A stretch of DNA of 64,000 nucleotides from Cladochytrium replicatum (GCA_025526935.1 JAHLKD010000078.1:186001-250000), one strand, 5' to 3'. Shown: positions 47,639 through 60,767, counted from the stretch's first letter. Made by a program: numbers and translations. Notes: generated by a model not told the origin, from the sequence alone.

Positions 47639-49603
47639 TCATTCCAATCCCATCAGACAAATTCCATGCTCCAACAAGACCGCCAACCGCACAGGTCCAC
47701 TCACTGCTTTCACCATTCCAATTCCAACAACATCTCCCCACTCTTCCCCTTTTTTCTCGACCAAATCCCCAAGATCAACCACCCCCTGCTTCCCATGCAT
47801 ACCTCCACCAGTCGGATCATATACATACACATGTCTCCTCGCTTCAACAACCACACCAACAACGTCTCGGCCTTCATTTTCCACAATTCTCACGAACCGC
47901 TTCTCTCGTTTCGATGCCGCAACATAACCAAGTGCAGGTACAGTAGCAACATGCTCAACCGCTTCACCCAAACCGACCGCAAACACAAGTCCGTCCACGT
48001 CCTGCCTTGTTGCAACCCTGATCATGTCGACTCCGTTCGGCCACACTTCACCCAGCCATTCATCCCCGGTCGCAACATCCGAGAGCCACCACCGACTTCC
48101 AGCGTCGTTGGAGAATATGTACACACCGACATTCGCACCTTCGAGATCCTCTTCTTCAACTGGATCACCGCCCATGGCCACCCGACCCGCCGCCAACGCA
48201 CTAGTTTCGGGGTCCTCATCCTCTTCAGCTGTAAACTTTTCCATGTACTCCGCTGCTGTCCGGGCCTCGCTGGGGTCCATCGTCTCCTCAAGAACTTCCT
48301 TGGTGTCACCGCTGGGTTCGAATAGCCTATACCACCTCGCACCTCCAAAAGCCGACGCTTTCATGATGTGAAGTGTCAAGGTACTCCCACCGTCCTCGAG
48401 CATCCACACGGACGTATCGGCGTCTACGCGTCCGCCGACCTTTCTGGGGCCACCGAAAAGGTACGCATCCTCGCTTCCGCCGTCCCACCCCGCCAGAAGC
48501 TTTACTGTAACACCCTCATCCGCAATTTTGCATTGGACGTATTTCTTCGCAATCTGCACAGGCATTCGCACGTACACAATTACATCCTCCTCGGTCTGAC
48601 ACCACGCATACCCGAACCTCCCCGCCTTCCTTGCGACAGTCTTTTCTTCAACTTCCATTCTTTCCCCGCCTGTCATCACAACCTCCACCTTTGTGTTGCT
48701 CACGATCCCAAAACCCGAAGTCTCGGACCCAATGAACCCCGCAATCGGCGCAGACGCGCTCTCGACTTTCGCGAGCATGGTTGCACCGCCGGACCCGGAC
48801 TCGGCTTCCCAGAGCTCGGACACGAAGATGGCCTCGATGTGTTTCTCGGTTGCGGGGGTTTTGGAAATACTCCCCAGTCCCGCGTGGCGTCTCTTACGCT
48901 CGATCGTGCGGTCGTCGGCGGTGTAGACCAGGAAACGGACTTTGTTGTTTTGGAATGAGGAGGCGGCGATGATGACGCCTGGTCGGTTTGTTTGGATTAC
49001 GGTGAATTGGGATCCGGTTGTGCCGTCGAGGATGCTGACTCGTCCGCGGCCATCGTGGGCCACGATTAGTGGGGTCCCCTTGACGGCTCGGAGGGAGGGT
49101 GGCCAGCAGGTTCCGTCGCTGGAGTCGTCGGTCAAACCAAGATCATACACTCCCTCGGCACGTAGCTATTTGAAAGAAGACATCAGCGAGTATTGAAATT
49201 GGGAAAAAGATTTCGATTACGTGATCTGTCGTGTCAAGGTAGCATCTGAAGACCTGATTATTCCCGTCGACGAACCACAAGTTGCTGCCATCCTCGGTCT
49301 CTGCGAAACGGTTTATGCGCGTCCGCGCTTCGATCCTCCTGTACCCTCCTCCGAGAGGCGCCGAGGGCAGTGAGTGTGGGAGCGATGCATCTGTGATCTG
49401 GGCTTCGTCGGCTCGGGTGAATGGGACGGAGGAGAGGAGTTGGACGCCTGAAGACGAGGAGAGTTTGTAGCCCTCAAAGCTGTAGTACAAACGAGTGAGA
49501 AAAGCGAGCTAATCATGTTTTTGTTTCAATAAAATCACCTTGGTCGAAGCAGAGTCCTGTTCGGTCTGAAAGCGAAATATTTCGGTCTTCTGGAAACAAC
49601 CAT
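47639..49603 (-). CDS. NUDCD1: NudC-domain-containing protein 1 (NUDCD1)
   Basis: Three exons (49603-49539, 49479-49221, 49165-47639) give 616 residues, near the length of animal NUDCD1. The first splice restores TLLRPSFEGYKL, the NUDCD1 N-terminal signature (RPLLDPRFEGYKL-like). The middle holds a CS/p23-like fold: FGYAWCQTEEDVIVYVRMP, then VDADTSVWMLEDGGSTLTLH. The rest looks like a WD/beta-propeller-type body. NudC proteins are Hsp90 co-chaperones; NUDCD1 is linked in animals to beta-propeller clients and RNA helicases. The start is the ATG that reads in frame into the FEGYKL splice; an alternative start upstream reads in another frame and fails. Confidence 0.88.
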
Positions 49604-52600
49604 GCTGGTGCACGTGGCGGAGGAAGATACTTGGACATCGAAGACACAACATTGATATCTGATATCTGGATATTGTATTGTGATAGAAATGCACTCGGTG
49701 ATGCACAGTCAACGCTCGTGAAAAAACAAAGGGAAATGAAGAAAATGAAGGAAGCAACTGTTCCAAAATTAGTTTAATATTAGTGATATGTGTAGCCATT
49801 GCTAGGCATTGTGAACTTGACGCCTTTGTAGAGACACATGTCATCTGATCAGGAGCTCGATGCTCTATGTTTTAGTTCCTGCCTCTCAGCGGTGTCTAGA
49901 AAATAGCCACCAAATGGTCTTCATGGATTGGACCACTGGGACTGTGGGACAACATGTGAAGCGAATGATGTCATTTTTTTTGGTGGGGTAACCCCTGGTC
50001 ACTATCCCTGCTCCACTCCAGCGATTAGATTGGTTGGTCTACCAACGATAGTGGAAATGGAGAGCTTGCATCATCCAACGCGACCACAGATTGTTTTCTG
50101 AGCGGTTGGTAAGCAATCTGATTCTGATAGCAAATTGTTTCAGACTGTTCACCTCATTTGAATGAATTTCTTTCGAGGCTGTCTCATTTCCGCTCTCATT
50201 TTTGCCATTGTTGTCCCCCTCAAGAAAGCACGGGTCTCTATCACATTTGTTGTCGTTCCTTTCCCCATTGCCGAGTTCCCTTTGCCGAGCGTGATAGGTT
50301 AGCCATGTGAATTGACGTATGTTTCTCGCGAAGAAACCGATTCGCTTCTTTCTTGCGCACTAACAATAAGTTGATCTTTTCCATCCTGATCTCAAATGTT
50401 AGTGATTCAATTGTATCAGGCAGGAAAGTTCCACCACCGTCCGTGAGGTCCGCGTCCCGGTTGCTGGGCATGGGGCAGAGCAGCGAAAACTCGAGCAGCT
50501 ACGGTAAGAATACAAGTATGGGACGACAGAAGATCATCGAGCTGCATCCATGCTGAATCATTGGCAAACCTCAGCCCGACACTATTTGAATGATCACCAT
50601 CACTGCGGCTTCTAATGAACAATAGCTTTTAGTGCCATGCAAATACCACTCTGCCAATACCGTAGCTGAGAAGAAGCGCATCTACCTTGGCATTGGCATC
50701 CTTGAAGATCGATCCAAGCCCAGCAGAATCAACTAAGTTAAGAATCAAGGTACCTTCAAGCAGGGGGCTCAAATTATGCATTCACGGGATTGGCGAGTGG
50801 AATCCGGTGCAAAGACTAGCTCAAACGACGTTGTTGTCACTAGTTCGACAGTTCTGAACAACGCGCTTACCAAGCCTATTATCGTCAGCGAGCAACACTG
50901 CTGACATTGATTAACTCGAGCACCACTGTTCCAGCCGTATATTCTCCGTATATAGGGTCATGTAAATCGTGTGTTTCAGTGCCGCGACACTCACCAAGGC
51001 GGGGTTTTTACGACTACGAACAGACTACTGTGTTTACGTCTTTAAGGGGAAGGCTCTGGCGGAGTCAGCTCAACATGGCGAATCTACTATGGAGGTCTGA
51101 CGTTGTTATTGAGTAAAAGCTCATTGAGGGCATTTGTATAGAAAAGCAAGAAAAAGTGAAGAAAACCACCGGCAGAAAATGAATTTGTCCATGAAGAGTA
51201 CAAGGAAGGGCGAGAGAAAAGGAAACAATGTCCATGAATTATCTTCACACAACGTCGAGTGAACCCATAAATTTAGACCCGCATCTTGGAGGAGATTCCT
51301 CATGGTGATAAGCAGCTCTGAGGCTGGTTTCCAGTGCGCGGCCATCCCTTGCAGTGCTTGGCGATGCACCTGAAGCGCACCGATCGCCATCATCCTCATC
51401 AACGACTGGAATTTCGAGGCTCAGTTAATCCATCAACTTCATGAACCTGAGGAGCAGTCAGCCCAACCAACAAATTTGTGTGGTCCAGTCATCCGATTTG
51501 AGAGGGGATGAGAGGGTTGTTGTCGATTAGTGGATTGGCCCGGAGATGGAGGAAGGGTTCGCGCTGTTGTCTCTATATTTCATCAAACTCTTTCGTGACA
51601 TATTTTTTTTAAACCACAGGTTATTACTTAATAAAGGAACTTCCCATCCATCTGCAAATTGTATTTGCCAGCTGTGGTCTCTGGGCTGTTTCTCCCAGTT
51701 TCTGATAGATCGACTCTGCAGACCTTTCATTTTGGACTATTTGAGCATCATAAGATGTGAATGGAATCCTGAAAAATGAATAACAGCCGCTGAAGTCTCT
51801 CTCACTCTAATTCGGAACTCATTTGAAGAGGTTCTATCACAGTATGACAGTGTGCTCAATTGACTTTATGGTGACTTCTACGCGAAATATTTTCATATTA
51901 TCTAGCTTCTTGCCATCGATTAGTTACCCAATATACTTCGGGGACTGCTCCCAAAAAGTTAGGACAGCTTGTCACATTCTAATATTCAACGACCACCAAA
52001 TTTGTTCCTTTTGCGGAACAAATTTTCTGCCTGTTCTTTCACCCATGATGACGTCTGTTTTGTTATTTTAAATCTCTCACCAATCAGACGATATGGTTGT
52101 ACATATTGTATACAAACATCAGCAGTGATACCGCCTAACGTGCATTTTTGGCCACTTGAATAGTAGAGTATATTGGTTCTAATCAACGCATTTGAGGTTT
52201 CCCCTCTGTCATCGCTCTTGTCGCTGGATATTCAGCGAATCATGTTCTCACACTTCCTTTGGATTTTGTATGCTGTATTCAGTTCTCATTGTCATTTTTA
52301 ATATCTCCATATCGTGCGGTGGATTCGAGTTTGGTCTGATCAGTATGCAGATCCAGATTGTGAATCCAGATGGACATTGTCTGTGTTCTCTGGTTCTGCT
52401 TATTCATTCCCAGCTTCGATCAATTGGGTTTCTTTCCGACAGAACACGACGACGACAATCCCACCAATGATTTTCCAGAGGGTCGTCAGCTTTCACTTCG
52501 AGCGACGACCAACCTGGTTAAGACGTGAACTTCTGCTTGGCTGTTTGTGGACTTCTTGGACTTTCCGTGTTGCTGCGATATCGATTAGGCTAGTTTTCGT

Positions 52601-53345
52601 CATTTTCGGAAGTCTCTAGGCTTCGAGAAACATTCAAGAGCCGTTTCTTCGATCTCTGGTAAGAGCACGGATTCGTTTCTTTGAAAACAACGCCGATTGG
52701 GCAGATTATGAACCGATTGACCGTTACTGTCTCGCAACTCTCGGAAACCGGTTTCAGTCTTCGATGTGATATGCCAAAGACTTGACACTAATACTGAAAC
52801 AACTTAATATGGATATCCTTCCTCTATCAAAGGTTTTCTTCTCTGCAGCTTGGTATATGGGTGGATTATTGATAAAAAGTTGCTGCTAATTCGGCATAGT
52901 TGGTTCTACCGGGCCCCGCAACCCTCACTGGCTGCTGCATTTTTCAAGTAGTTCGATTGAAACAACGATGCAAAGGTTTTCTCCCTTTAGCACCTCTTTA
53001 AGCCTTGTTGAAGCGGATGGTTGGTGGATATTTATCCACAGTATCGACATCAGTCGGATCGGCCTTCGTGACCTCCGGTCTCCACGGAACTTGACACTCG
53101 CGATGTAAAGATACGTCATACATTCTGAGTTTGGTAACAATCCAATTTTAAATTTTTGTGTCCAGAGTGAGTGAATCATTCATCCATCCATCCCAAATCA
53201 CAAAATCACCAAATCACGCTCACCGACATCGTACCACTTTGAAGTATTCATCGAATGGTGATCTGATCCAATTTCTCTGCTGTCGAGTCGAGTCTGTTCT
53301 GTGCTGTGCTGCTGGTTGCTTGTGCTTGCCAACTGTACCTTTGCT
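49604..53345. other. Gene-poor region of 3.7 kb
   Basis: Nothing here supports a gene. There are only short frames. At 50160-50299 a small open frame starts with a hydrophobic, signal-like stretch. At 52190-52620 the plus strand has faint copia RNase H-like wording (YADPDCE, GSAYSFPASINWVS), too weak to call. The region may be old transposon DNA or a long regulatory stretch. Confidence 0.4.
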
Positions 53346-54837
53346 ATGGGTATGTTTAAAGCCTACTTCTCTGTGTTTCCTCCCTCATGATTCATTTCTT
53401 CAAGCTCCCAAATTATCGGTCGCAAAATCCACCTCCAACCATCTCAACCCCCGCACTACTCATTATGAGTTTATGGGTGTTCCAGGTGCATCTGTGTGCG
53501 TTGCCGCGTTGCCATTGGTAGTCCTCTTCCTCGGCGTGTACTGCGACTCGGACGGCTGTCTGCCATGGCACGGCTACCCGGACCTCACCGCATTCATCGA
53601 CAAGGCCCGCTCGCAGACCTTCTTAACAATCCCGGCGTTCTCGGCTTACATTTCCTGGTACGCCTTCCAGGTTCTTCTGTACTACATTGTCCCCGGCCCG
53701 CTCGTTCAAGGAACCCAGCTCCGAACCGGGAAATATCTCACCTACCGTATCAACGCATGGCGCTGCTTCCTCCTCACAATCGCGATCGTCGCTTCCGTGT
53801 GTTTGGTGGCCGGTGGGATCACGCCCATGCTCTGGATCGCGGACCACTACGTCCAGCTCTCGACTTCTGCGATGATCGTGGCCACGGTCCAGGCGGTTGC
53901 GGTCTACGCTGGATCGTTCAGGCCCGGCACGCTGCTTGCTTTGGGCGGAAACTCGGGGTACTTTATCTACGACTTTTTCATGGGACGCGAGCTCAACCCG
54001 CGCTGGACTTTCGGTGTGTGTGCCGAGCCGTGGTTCGACGTCAAGTACTTTTGCGAGCTGAGACCTGGCCTGATGGGATGGGTTCTAATCGATGCCGCTC
54101 TCGCTGCGAAACAGTGGGATACCTATGGGCACGTTACAAACTCGTTGTGGTTGGTGTTGGCGTTCCACACCATCTACGTGGCAGACTGCATGTATTTCGA
54201 GGACGCCATTCTGTCCACCATCGACATCATCACGGATGGCTTTGGGTATGTTGTTCAGTGATCTTGAAAGTAAAGAGGTTCTCATAGTTCCTTCAGGTTC
54301 ATGCTGTCCTTTGGTGATCTCGCCTGGGTCCCTTTCACGTACACAGTGCAGGCCCGTTACCTCACCTTCTACCCAGTCGAGCTGAGCACATGGTTCGTCG
54401 GTGCCATCTTCCTCGTCCAATGGGTGGGCTACTGGATCTTCCGCAGCTCCAACAACGAGAAGAACGCCTTCAAGACTGGCCAATTGAAAGGAACTCCAAA
54501 GTTTATCGAGACAGAGTCCGGAGGCAAGCTTCTGGCATCCGGTTGGTGGGGTTGGTCACGTCACCCTAACTATCTTGGTGAGTTAAGACCGACAGAGTGA
54601 GTGATTTACTTGAAAACCAACCATGTTTGATATTTAGGGGACTGGATGATGGGATTGGCAATGTGTCTTCCCGCCGGCTTTGGACACGTTCTACCGTTCT
54701 TTTACGCGGCGTACTTTGCAGTTTTGCTCGTGCACCGCGCGATGCGGGACGATCACAAGTGCCGGAACAAATACGGCAAAGCATGGGATGTGTATTTGCA
54801 GCGTGTGCCTTGGCAGATTGTTCCTTATGTGTATTGA
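53346..54837 (+). CDS. ERG24: Delta(14)-sterol reductase
   Basis: Four exons (53346-53349, 53405-54245, 54297-54577, 54638-54837) give 441 residues, the normal ERG24 length. The first exon is ATGG only. Conserved blocks are [17 protein letters not shown] near the N-terminus, [29 protein letters not shown] across the second splice, and the diagnostic [20 protein letters not shown] across the third. It reduces the C14-C15 double bond of sterols with NADPH in the ER membrane, a step in ergosterol synthesis. The family includes the lamin-B-receptor sterol reductases. Hydrophobic segments run throughout. Confidence 0.95.
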
Positions 54838-54971
54838 ACATTTCAAAGATAGTGGCTAATTCAGCCGCAACCATGCACAGTTCAAAAAAAAAGACTTTCT
54901 ATCGTCGATTTTTCATAATTTTAATCTTCTTTAGCAAGCCATGTTCTGGTTGAATAGGTCGACAGTGGAGT

Positions 54972-57318
54972 CTACACGTTGAAGGCTTTCCTAAGCTGTC
55001 CGAGATCGGTCTTGCTCTCGAGCGACTCGGAGTTTTCCAGTTTCTTAAAAATGTCGGTGACGACTGTTTGAAAAGAGAGTGATAAATAGAACCATTCAAG
55101 TTTCCTCGAGTCCCAACAAAACAAACCTGATTTCTCTTTGCGCGTCATAAACATGGCTGCAAGATGGAACCTTGGAATTCGGGAGATGTTTTTCAAGAAT
55201 TCATGAATCGTTGTATCACTCTCGTATCTAATGGCCACAAACCATCATCAGTCCAGTGTCAATCCATGGGCTGGTTAAACTTACTCCATATACTGGCTCG
55301 ACACGGCGTCTATGAATGCCGAGAGATAGGTCGAATCAAATGACTCCTTGAAGATATTACAGAGTTGCGCAGGATCGAATTGCTAGAAGTAATAAGTGAG
55401 AATCAATTCCGAAACAGATAAGTCCCCCGATGAAACCCATGCCTTCATGTACAGGTAGAATGCCTCCTTGTCCTTCTTGAGAGATTTGAATGCTCTTTCG
55501 AATTCGTACAAGGTTGTGGCAGGCTTGTCGATTGCGAGCGAAGATGCGCGAGACCCTGCCTTGGAGGAATCAGACGCTTTTGCTGCTACGGACTGTTCAG
55601 ATGGTTTCGAGACCGTTGCTATAACGTTGGATAAGGATCCATTCAGAAAGAAAGCGATACAGGGCTTACCTGCAACCTTTGGAGAAGTGGTCGATTTTGG
55701 CTACGTACGAAATTATTCAAAATATGTAAGATCCATTCTCGATTCAATAGCTAATAGCTATGAAGGTCGAAATATATACCTCCACATTTGAATTTTCCGG
55801 AACTTCAATAATCTCAACGATCGCGGCCTTTCCAATCGAAGCGTGTGCAACATCTACTTGGAGGTGCTCAGCAGCTGGTGCCAGGACTGGATCACGATCT
55901 CGGTCTTCCATACTTTTGATTGGCGTTTCTTTAATTTTCAGTTCTGCACTGGTGATTGGCGTTCCTTCAATTTTCGTCTCTGTTTCTGTACTCGTGATTG
56001 GTGTTTTAGGTTGCACGGCGGAGCGCGTAAACAGCCATGAATCTTCCAGCTTCTGGTCTACAGAAGTGATTGGAAGCTTTACTCGTGAAGACGGGCGGTT
56101 AAATCTCTGGGTTGGTCCGTCTGAAGCGCCGTTGCTCGAGTTCAATTTTCCCGTGTTTCGGGGCTTGGAAGATGATGGAGTGTTTGCAAGTAACGGTTGC
56201 TGTGTTAGAAATTGCGGCGCCTTTATTGCGTTCAGTTGACTTGGTCCGATCGCTCTGTTTGTAACTTCCGGTTTAATATCTGGTTTTTGTTGATTCGACT
56301 AAGAAATCTCATCGATCAGATATCCCAACTTTGAGTAATACGTTCAAACCTGGTTCTTGGCTTTTTCGTCAATTGCTTTGAGATCGCCTGCGATAGTTTT
56401 GTTTGAAGGTTCCAACACCAGGGCCAATTCAAGATCTGACGAATAAAGTTTGAGTGATAAGAGTCATACGAAAAGTAAAATAATCGTACCCTTTCTCGCC
56501 TCATCTGAGCGGCCGAGTTCCCGGCGTGCAATTCCACGCCTCCACAGTGCCTTGACGCTCTTCGGATCCAAAGCCAACGCGGTGGTGCAATCCTTTTCTG
56601 CGTCATCATAACTTTCAGCCAATTCGTAAAGATAAGCACTAATTTCGCATTAAAGTCTCTCGTTTAATGATTTACCGCTCGAGCTTCAAATATGCCATGG
56701 CTCGGTTAGTTGGAAGAATCGGATTGGTGGGGTCCAGCTTCATCGCATTCCCGTAGCAAGTCGCGGCTTTGTTGTACGAGCCCTTTTTGAATAACAAGTT
56801 ACCCTAGAAGAAAAGAATCCGAGTTCAAGTTTTTGACTAAATCTCAAACCATTTCTCCCGACGAACCTTCTCTTTCTCAATAGCGGATTCTGTGGCGTTC
56901 GCGGACGTTTTCGAGTTACTGGAAGAAGCGTTTTCATCGCTTGGGATCTTTAACACCGAAAATATGAGAAGCGGGCGGCTGAGCTTCACCAACAACAAAC
57001 AACAGTCACCTTTTGGCTTTCAGGAACTTCACGCACCCCTGTCGCCACACTTATTGTTCGAATCGGCGGGTACTAAGGAAAACAGGTCTTAAAATGCCTG
57101 TACATTAATTTCAGTTTTTTGAATTATTTACCTCGATGGTCCCCTTCTGTTCTTTGGCGGCAAGGTCCTTCTGTTTGATATCAGCCAGCCAATCACCGTA
57201 CAAGTCGCCAACGAAAGACTACACATGAATCAAACACAGGTAAGCTCTTTTAAAACTCTTTTGCATGTTCATTCCTTGGTACCTTCACGTCCTCCGCGTT
57301 CCTCCTCACTTGTTGCAT
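54972..57318 (-). CDS. RPAP3: RNA polymerase II-associated protein 3 (RPAP3), R2TP co-chaperone
   Basis: Thirteen exons join with consistent phases to 541 residues: 57318-57283, 57218-57132, 57072-57010, 56947-56867, 56803-56676, 56611-56490, 56435-56350, 56298-55780, 55700-55670, 55618-55437, 55382-55285, 55227-55127, 55063-54972. MQQVRRNAEDVKSFVGDLYG and DWLADIKQKD are RPAP3-like. A TPR domain follows (NLLFKKGSYNKAATCYGNAM, AMAYLKLERYDDAEKDC, ALWRRGIARRELGRSDEA). After a low-complexity linker comes the RPAP3_C domain (LYEFERAFKSLKKDKEAFYL, IPRFHLAAMFMTRKEKS). With Hsp90 and R2TP it helps assemble RNA polymerases, snoRNPs and, in ciliated cells, dynein arms. Animals have two TPR domains; I see one. 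TIM8 starts 47 bp away on the other strand. Confidence 0.9.
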
Positions 57319-57365
57319 CAAATCTGCCATTGAAGAGTGGCTTGTGTACCAAGCACGTGACCCGA
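57319..57365. promoter_or_regulatory. Shared divergent promoter, RPAP3 and TIM8
   Basis: The start codons of two oppositely oriented genes, RPAP3 (57318) and TIM8 (57366), are 47 bases apart. No longer 5' region separates them, so transcription must start within or across this gap or inside the partner gene. Confidence 0.6.
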
Positions 57366-57906
57366 ATGTCCAACAAGCAGGATCTCGGCGTATTGGGACT
57401 GGACGACAAGAGCCAGAAGGGTGGGGCATGCGAGAAACGAAATGCGTTTCTGGAATTGTCTAACATCCTAGTTTTGAATCGGTAGAACTCGCTACGTTCA
57501 TTGAAAATGAGGAGGTGACCAGAAACAAACCCTTTTTGCAACCTTGCCCGGTGAATGCTAACCTCGTTCTTTCGGATTCATTTTTGGTGACAGCGCCGAG
57601 CTGCCTTCCAGCGATCAGTTCACGTGTACGCGGATACATGCTGGGACAAGTGCATTACAAAAGTGAAGGCAAACTTGGACAAGTCCGATGAGGGTATTTG
57701 ACATATCATCAGTTTTTTATAAGAAAATTGAGAACTTAATCTGGTCTTTGATAGTGTGCCTCACAAACTGCGTTGAGCGATTCTTGGACACGAGGTAATT
57801 ACAACGGTCCCAGTAGAATTGCGTGAATTGCTTTCTGATTACCGTTCTTCTTTTTAGCCTTTTCGTTATCCAAAGATTTAACGAAACTGCGGGATCGAGG
57901 TCATAG
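57366..57906 (+). CDS. TIM8: Mitochondrial small Tim chaperone Tim8
   Basis: Five short exons (57366-57420, 57486-57514, 57594-57693, 57755-57794, 57858-57906) join in phase to a 90-residue protein, hidden by its introns. The protein shows twin CX3C motifs: Cys44-Cys48 (CWDKC) and Cys63-Cys67 (CLTNC), then VERFLDTSLFVIQRFNE, the Tim8/DDP1 end. The N-terminus has LATFIENEERRAAFQRSVH, also typical. Tim8 with Tim13 escorts inner-membrane proteins such as Tim23 through the intermembrane space. It is divergent from RPAP3 with 47 bases between start codons, so a shared promoter is likely. Confidence 0.92.
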
Positions 57907-58102
57907 GTTTTTGCAAAAAGTCAAGAGTTTTTGTTATCAAAAGAGCAATATACATCGTTCTTCTGAATTTTGATTTCGAGAGCAATCTGTCGTGAAGACA
58001 TCGCCCAAGACGGGTCGAATGGTTTCAACCGGAGGCATTTATAGGGTTTTTTGAGCCGCATTTTTTAAAAAAATATCGATTTGTTATCACAACACCAAAG
58101 TT

Positions 58103-60363
58103 ATGTCCAAGTCGGACCTCAAGTCCGGTGCGGCTGCACCAACACCCATGCGTCGCTCAACAGCATTCTGCGCTGCCGCATTCTTTCTTTTCATTGTCAC
58201 ACTCGCATCCCACAAATGCATGCATCACTCCAGCATTGCAACAACAACAGCACTCCAGTGCGAGCAAGTTGACCCGCTCTTTCCGGTGCCAGATGCAAAA
58301 CTGGATGAAGGCTTACGTCGCATCAAGACCGACGCATTTGCGTTGGAGGCTGCTGAGAGGCTCGCAGTTGCAGTCCGGATCCCCACACAGTCATACGGTT
58401 GGTTACATGTTGCGGTAACATTGGATCGACTTACATTTTCCGAACAAAATAGATGATATGAAGGCTAATGCGACAGTGTTCACGGACCCGCGATACGCAC
58501 CGTTCGTCGAAATCCGGGATGCGATCGAAAAGTCGTTCCCGCTTGTGCATCGTGACCTCGAACGTGTGATTGTCAATGGATTCTCGTTGGTGCATATATG
58601 GAAGGGATCCCCGTCAAAGAAGAAGCCCCTGTTGTGCGTAATTGTGGCAAATAGCAATTCTTTGGTTTGGGGTTATGAATGACGAGATTGATACTATAGG
58701 TTGGCGGCGCACTTGGACGTCGTTCCGGTAAACCAGGAGACGGAGAGCCAATGGACACACCCGCCCTTCAGCGGCTACATTGATGCCAAAGGTACTCAAA
58801 ATTTATTACTATTGAGTTCGAGAATCTAATTCGAGTTTGATTTACAGAGCGGGTTATTTGGGGAAGGGGGACATCGGACACAAAGAACTCGCTTCTTGCC
58901 GTTTACGAGGCCGTCGAAGAATTGATCCGTGCGGGATTCGTTCCCAAAAGGGACGTGATCCTGGCGTTTGGGCACGATGAGGAGATTTCTGGATTTGGCG
59001 TACGGACCCAAAAGGGCATTTCAAAAAAAAATAATTCTGATTTGTTTGTTTACTGGCATCTTCAGGGAGCGCAAGAGATCGCAAAGTATCTTATTGAACA
59101 GCGAGGGTTGAAAGGAGGTATCGAAATGGTGATTGACGAAGGGCTTGGGTTCATGGAATACGGAGGACGACTGTTTGCGACTGTCAACACAGCAGAGAAG
59201 GGTTTGTTCTGAGGCTCACATTTATGTTTTTGATTGACCTTTCCATTCACAGGATACGTAGATGCCAAGATTTCGGTGAACGTGCCTGGGGGACACAGCT
59301 CAATGCCACCAGACCAGTACGTGAGCCGTCCCTTCCAAATATTCTGTCCATAACACTCTGGTTATATAAGTACCGGAATCGGAATGCTCTCCAACATCGT
59401 CGAGGACCTCGAGGAGCACCCGTACGTCCCAGCTCTTCCCGACAACAGCGCATTCCTACAGTTCCTGCAATGCGCAGCCGCGTACTCTCCCGGCATGGAC
59501 CCCTACCTCCGCTGGGCGATCCGCAACATCTACTGGGCTCGTCAGAGCGTCGTGAACCAGGTGTACAGGGAAAGCGACCTTCGCTACCGCTACGCGATGA
59601 CGACGAGCCAGGCCGCGGACATTGTGCAAGGGGGTGTAAAAGTCAACGCGTTGCCCGAATCGTCGAGCGTGATCATCAACCATCGTGTGGCGATCCACTC
59701 GAAAGTTGCGGATGTTGTGGAGCATTTGGTGGAGATTGCGGGGAGAGAAGCAGACGCGTTCAATTTGACGGTTGAGGTTTGTAATGATCGGGGGTTTGCG
59801 TTTTTGTTGAGTGATCTGAGCATTTTTTTTTGGGGGGGGGATGTTAGGTGGTTGACCACAACTCTGGAAAGGTGTGGAATGTACCCGAATCACGCAATGG
59901 TGCTGCGTTCGGTACAATTAAGATTGAAATGCTTGAGGGCGCACTCGAACCTGCTCCCATCTCTCCAAGCTACGGTAGCAAGCAATGGGACGTGCTCGCT
60001 GGAACGATCCGGGCTGTGTACGAGACGGATACTGAGGAGGATCTTGTGGTCACTCCCAACGTGAACCTGGGCGGAAACACAGACACTAGGCACTATTGGG
60101 GTCTGACAAAGCACATCTACCGATTCTGTCCGAGCAAAAAACAAATCAACATCCACACCGGTAAGTAATGCTCTTGGTGTTGAATGCTTGATGACTAACT
60201 CTTTTGGATCATATTTCGAATGCAGTTGACGAACGGATTTCGGTATGTTGTGTACATGGCTGATGAATGTGTATTTGCAACTAACCCAATATGTCAGGTG
60301 GAGGATCACCGTCAAGCCATTGAGTTTTATTACCAGCTGATTCGAAATGCGGATCGGCTCTGA
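58103..60363 (+). CDS. Vacuolar carboxypeptidase S-like M20 metallopeptidase
   Basis: Ten exons (58103-58397, 58453-58633, 58700-58791, 58848-58999, 59066-59201, 59253-59316, 59371-59776, 59848-60160, 60226-60242, 60298-60363) give 573 residues. A signal anchor (FCAAAFFLFIVTLAS) is followed by M20 metal-site blocks: LAAHLDVVPV (His), IWGRGTSDTKNSL (bridging Asp), FGHDEEISG (catalytic and metal Glu), MVIDEGLG (Asp) and TDTRHYWGL (last His). SVNVPGGHSSMPP marks the lid region. Yeast Cps1 and animal PM20D1 share this layout; the enzyme removes C-terminal residues from peptides in the vacuole. All metal ligands are present, so it should be active. The start is the ATG that gives the membrane anchor. 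Confidence 0.92.
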
Positions 60364-60767
60364 TTTCAATTTGTATTGTGTCCGCGGAAATGCAGACACT
60401 GGTAACTTGGTAACAATTGGGTGGTGCACAATAGGAGTCTGAATTGGTTGGCATTGAAAGTCCGTATTGAAAATCCTGTATATCACGGTCGATCATTGTT
60501 ATGACGAAGCCCTTGATCCTTCATTGTGTTGACGATTTGTTTGTTGTGAAGAGTAAAATCTGAGCAGAATCTGCAACTGCCGTCCAATCTAGACACAATT
60601 CTTTTGTTCTGCAGGAAGGAAGTTGGTCATGACACAGAAGGAGCTCTCTATAAGAAAATCCATTGTAAAATAACTTTCTACCTAACAGAATCTCCAAATC
60701 TCAACTCTGAATCTGTACAAATTCCAGGAGTGTACGAAGCCAGCTGTTTCTAGGTGTCAAATATGTA
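60364..60767. other. Intergenic region between convergent genes
   Basis: About 400 bases between two converging genes. No coding support. Confidence 0.5.

Noticed and set aside
50160-50299. 46-codon frame with hydrophobic start
   Set aside because: Too short, with no other evidence of a gene.
52190-52620. Possible copia RNase H relic
   Set aside because: Only a few residues fit and the order is unclear; too weak to annotate.
57225-57485. 86-codon plus-strand frame overlapping RPAP3 and TIM8 starts
   Set aside because: TIM8 exon 1 explains the coding signal here; the longer frame runs antisense through RPAP3.
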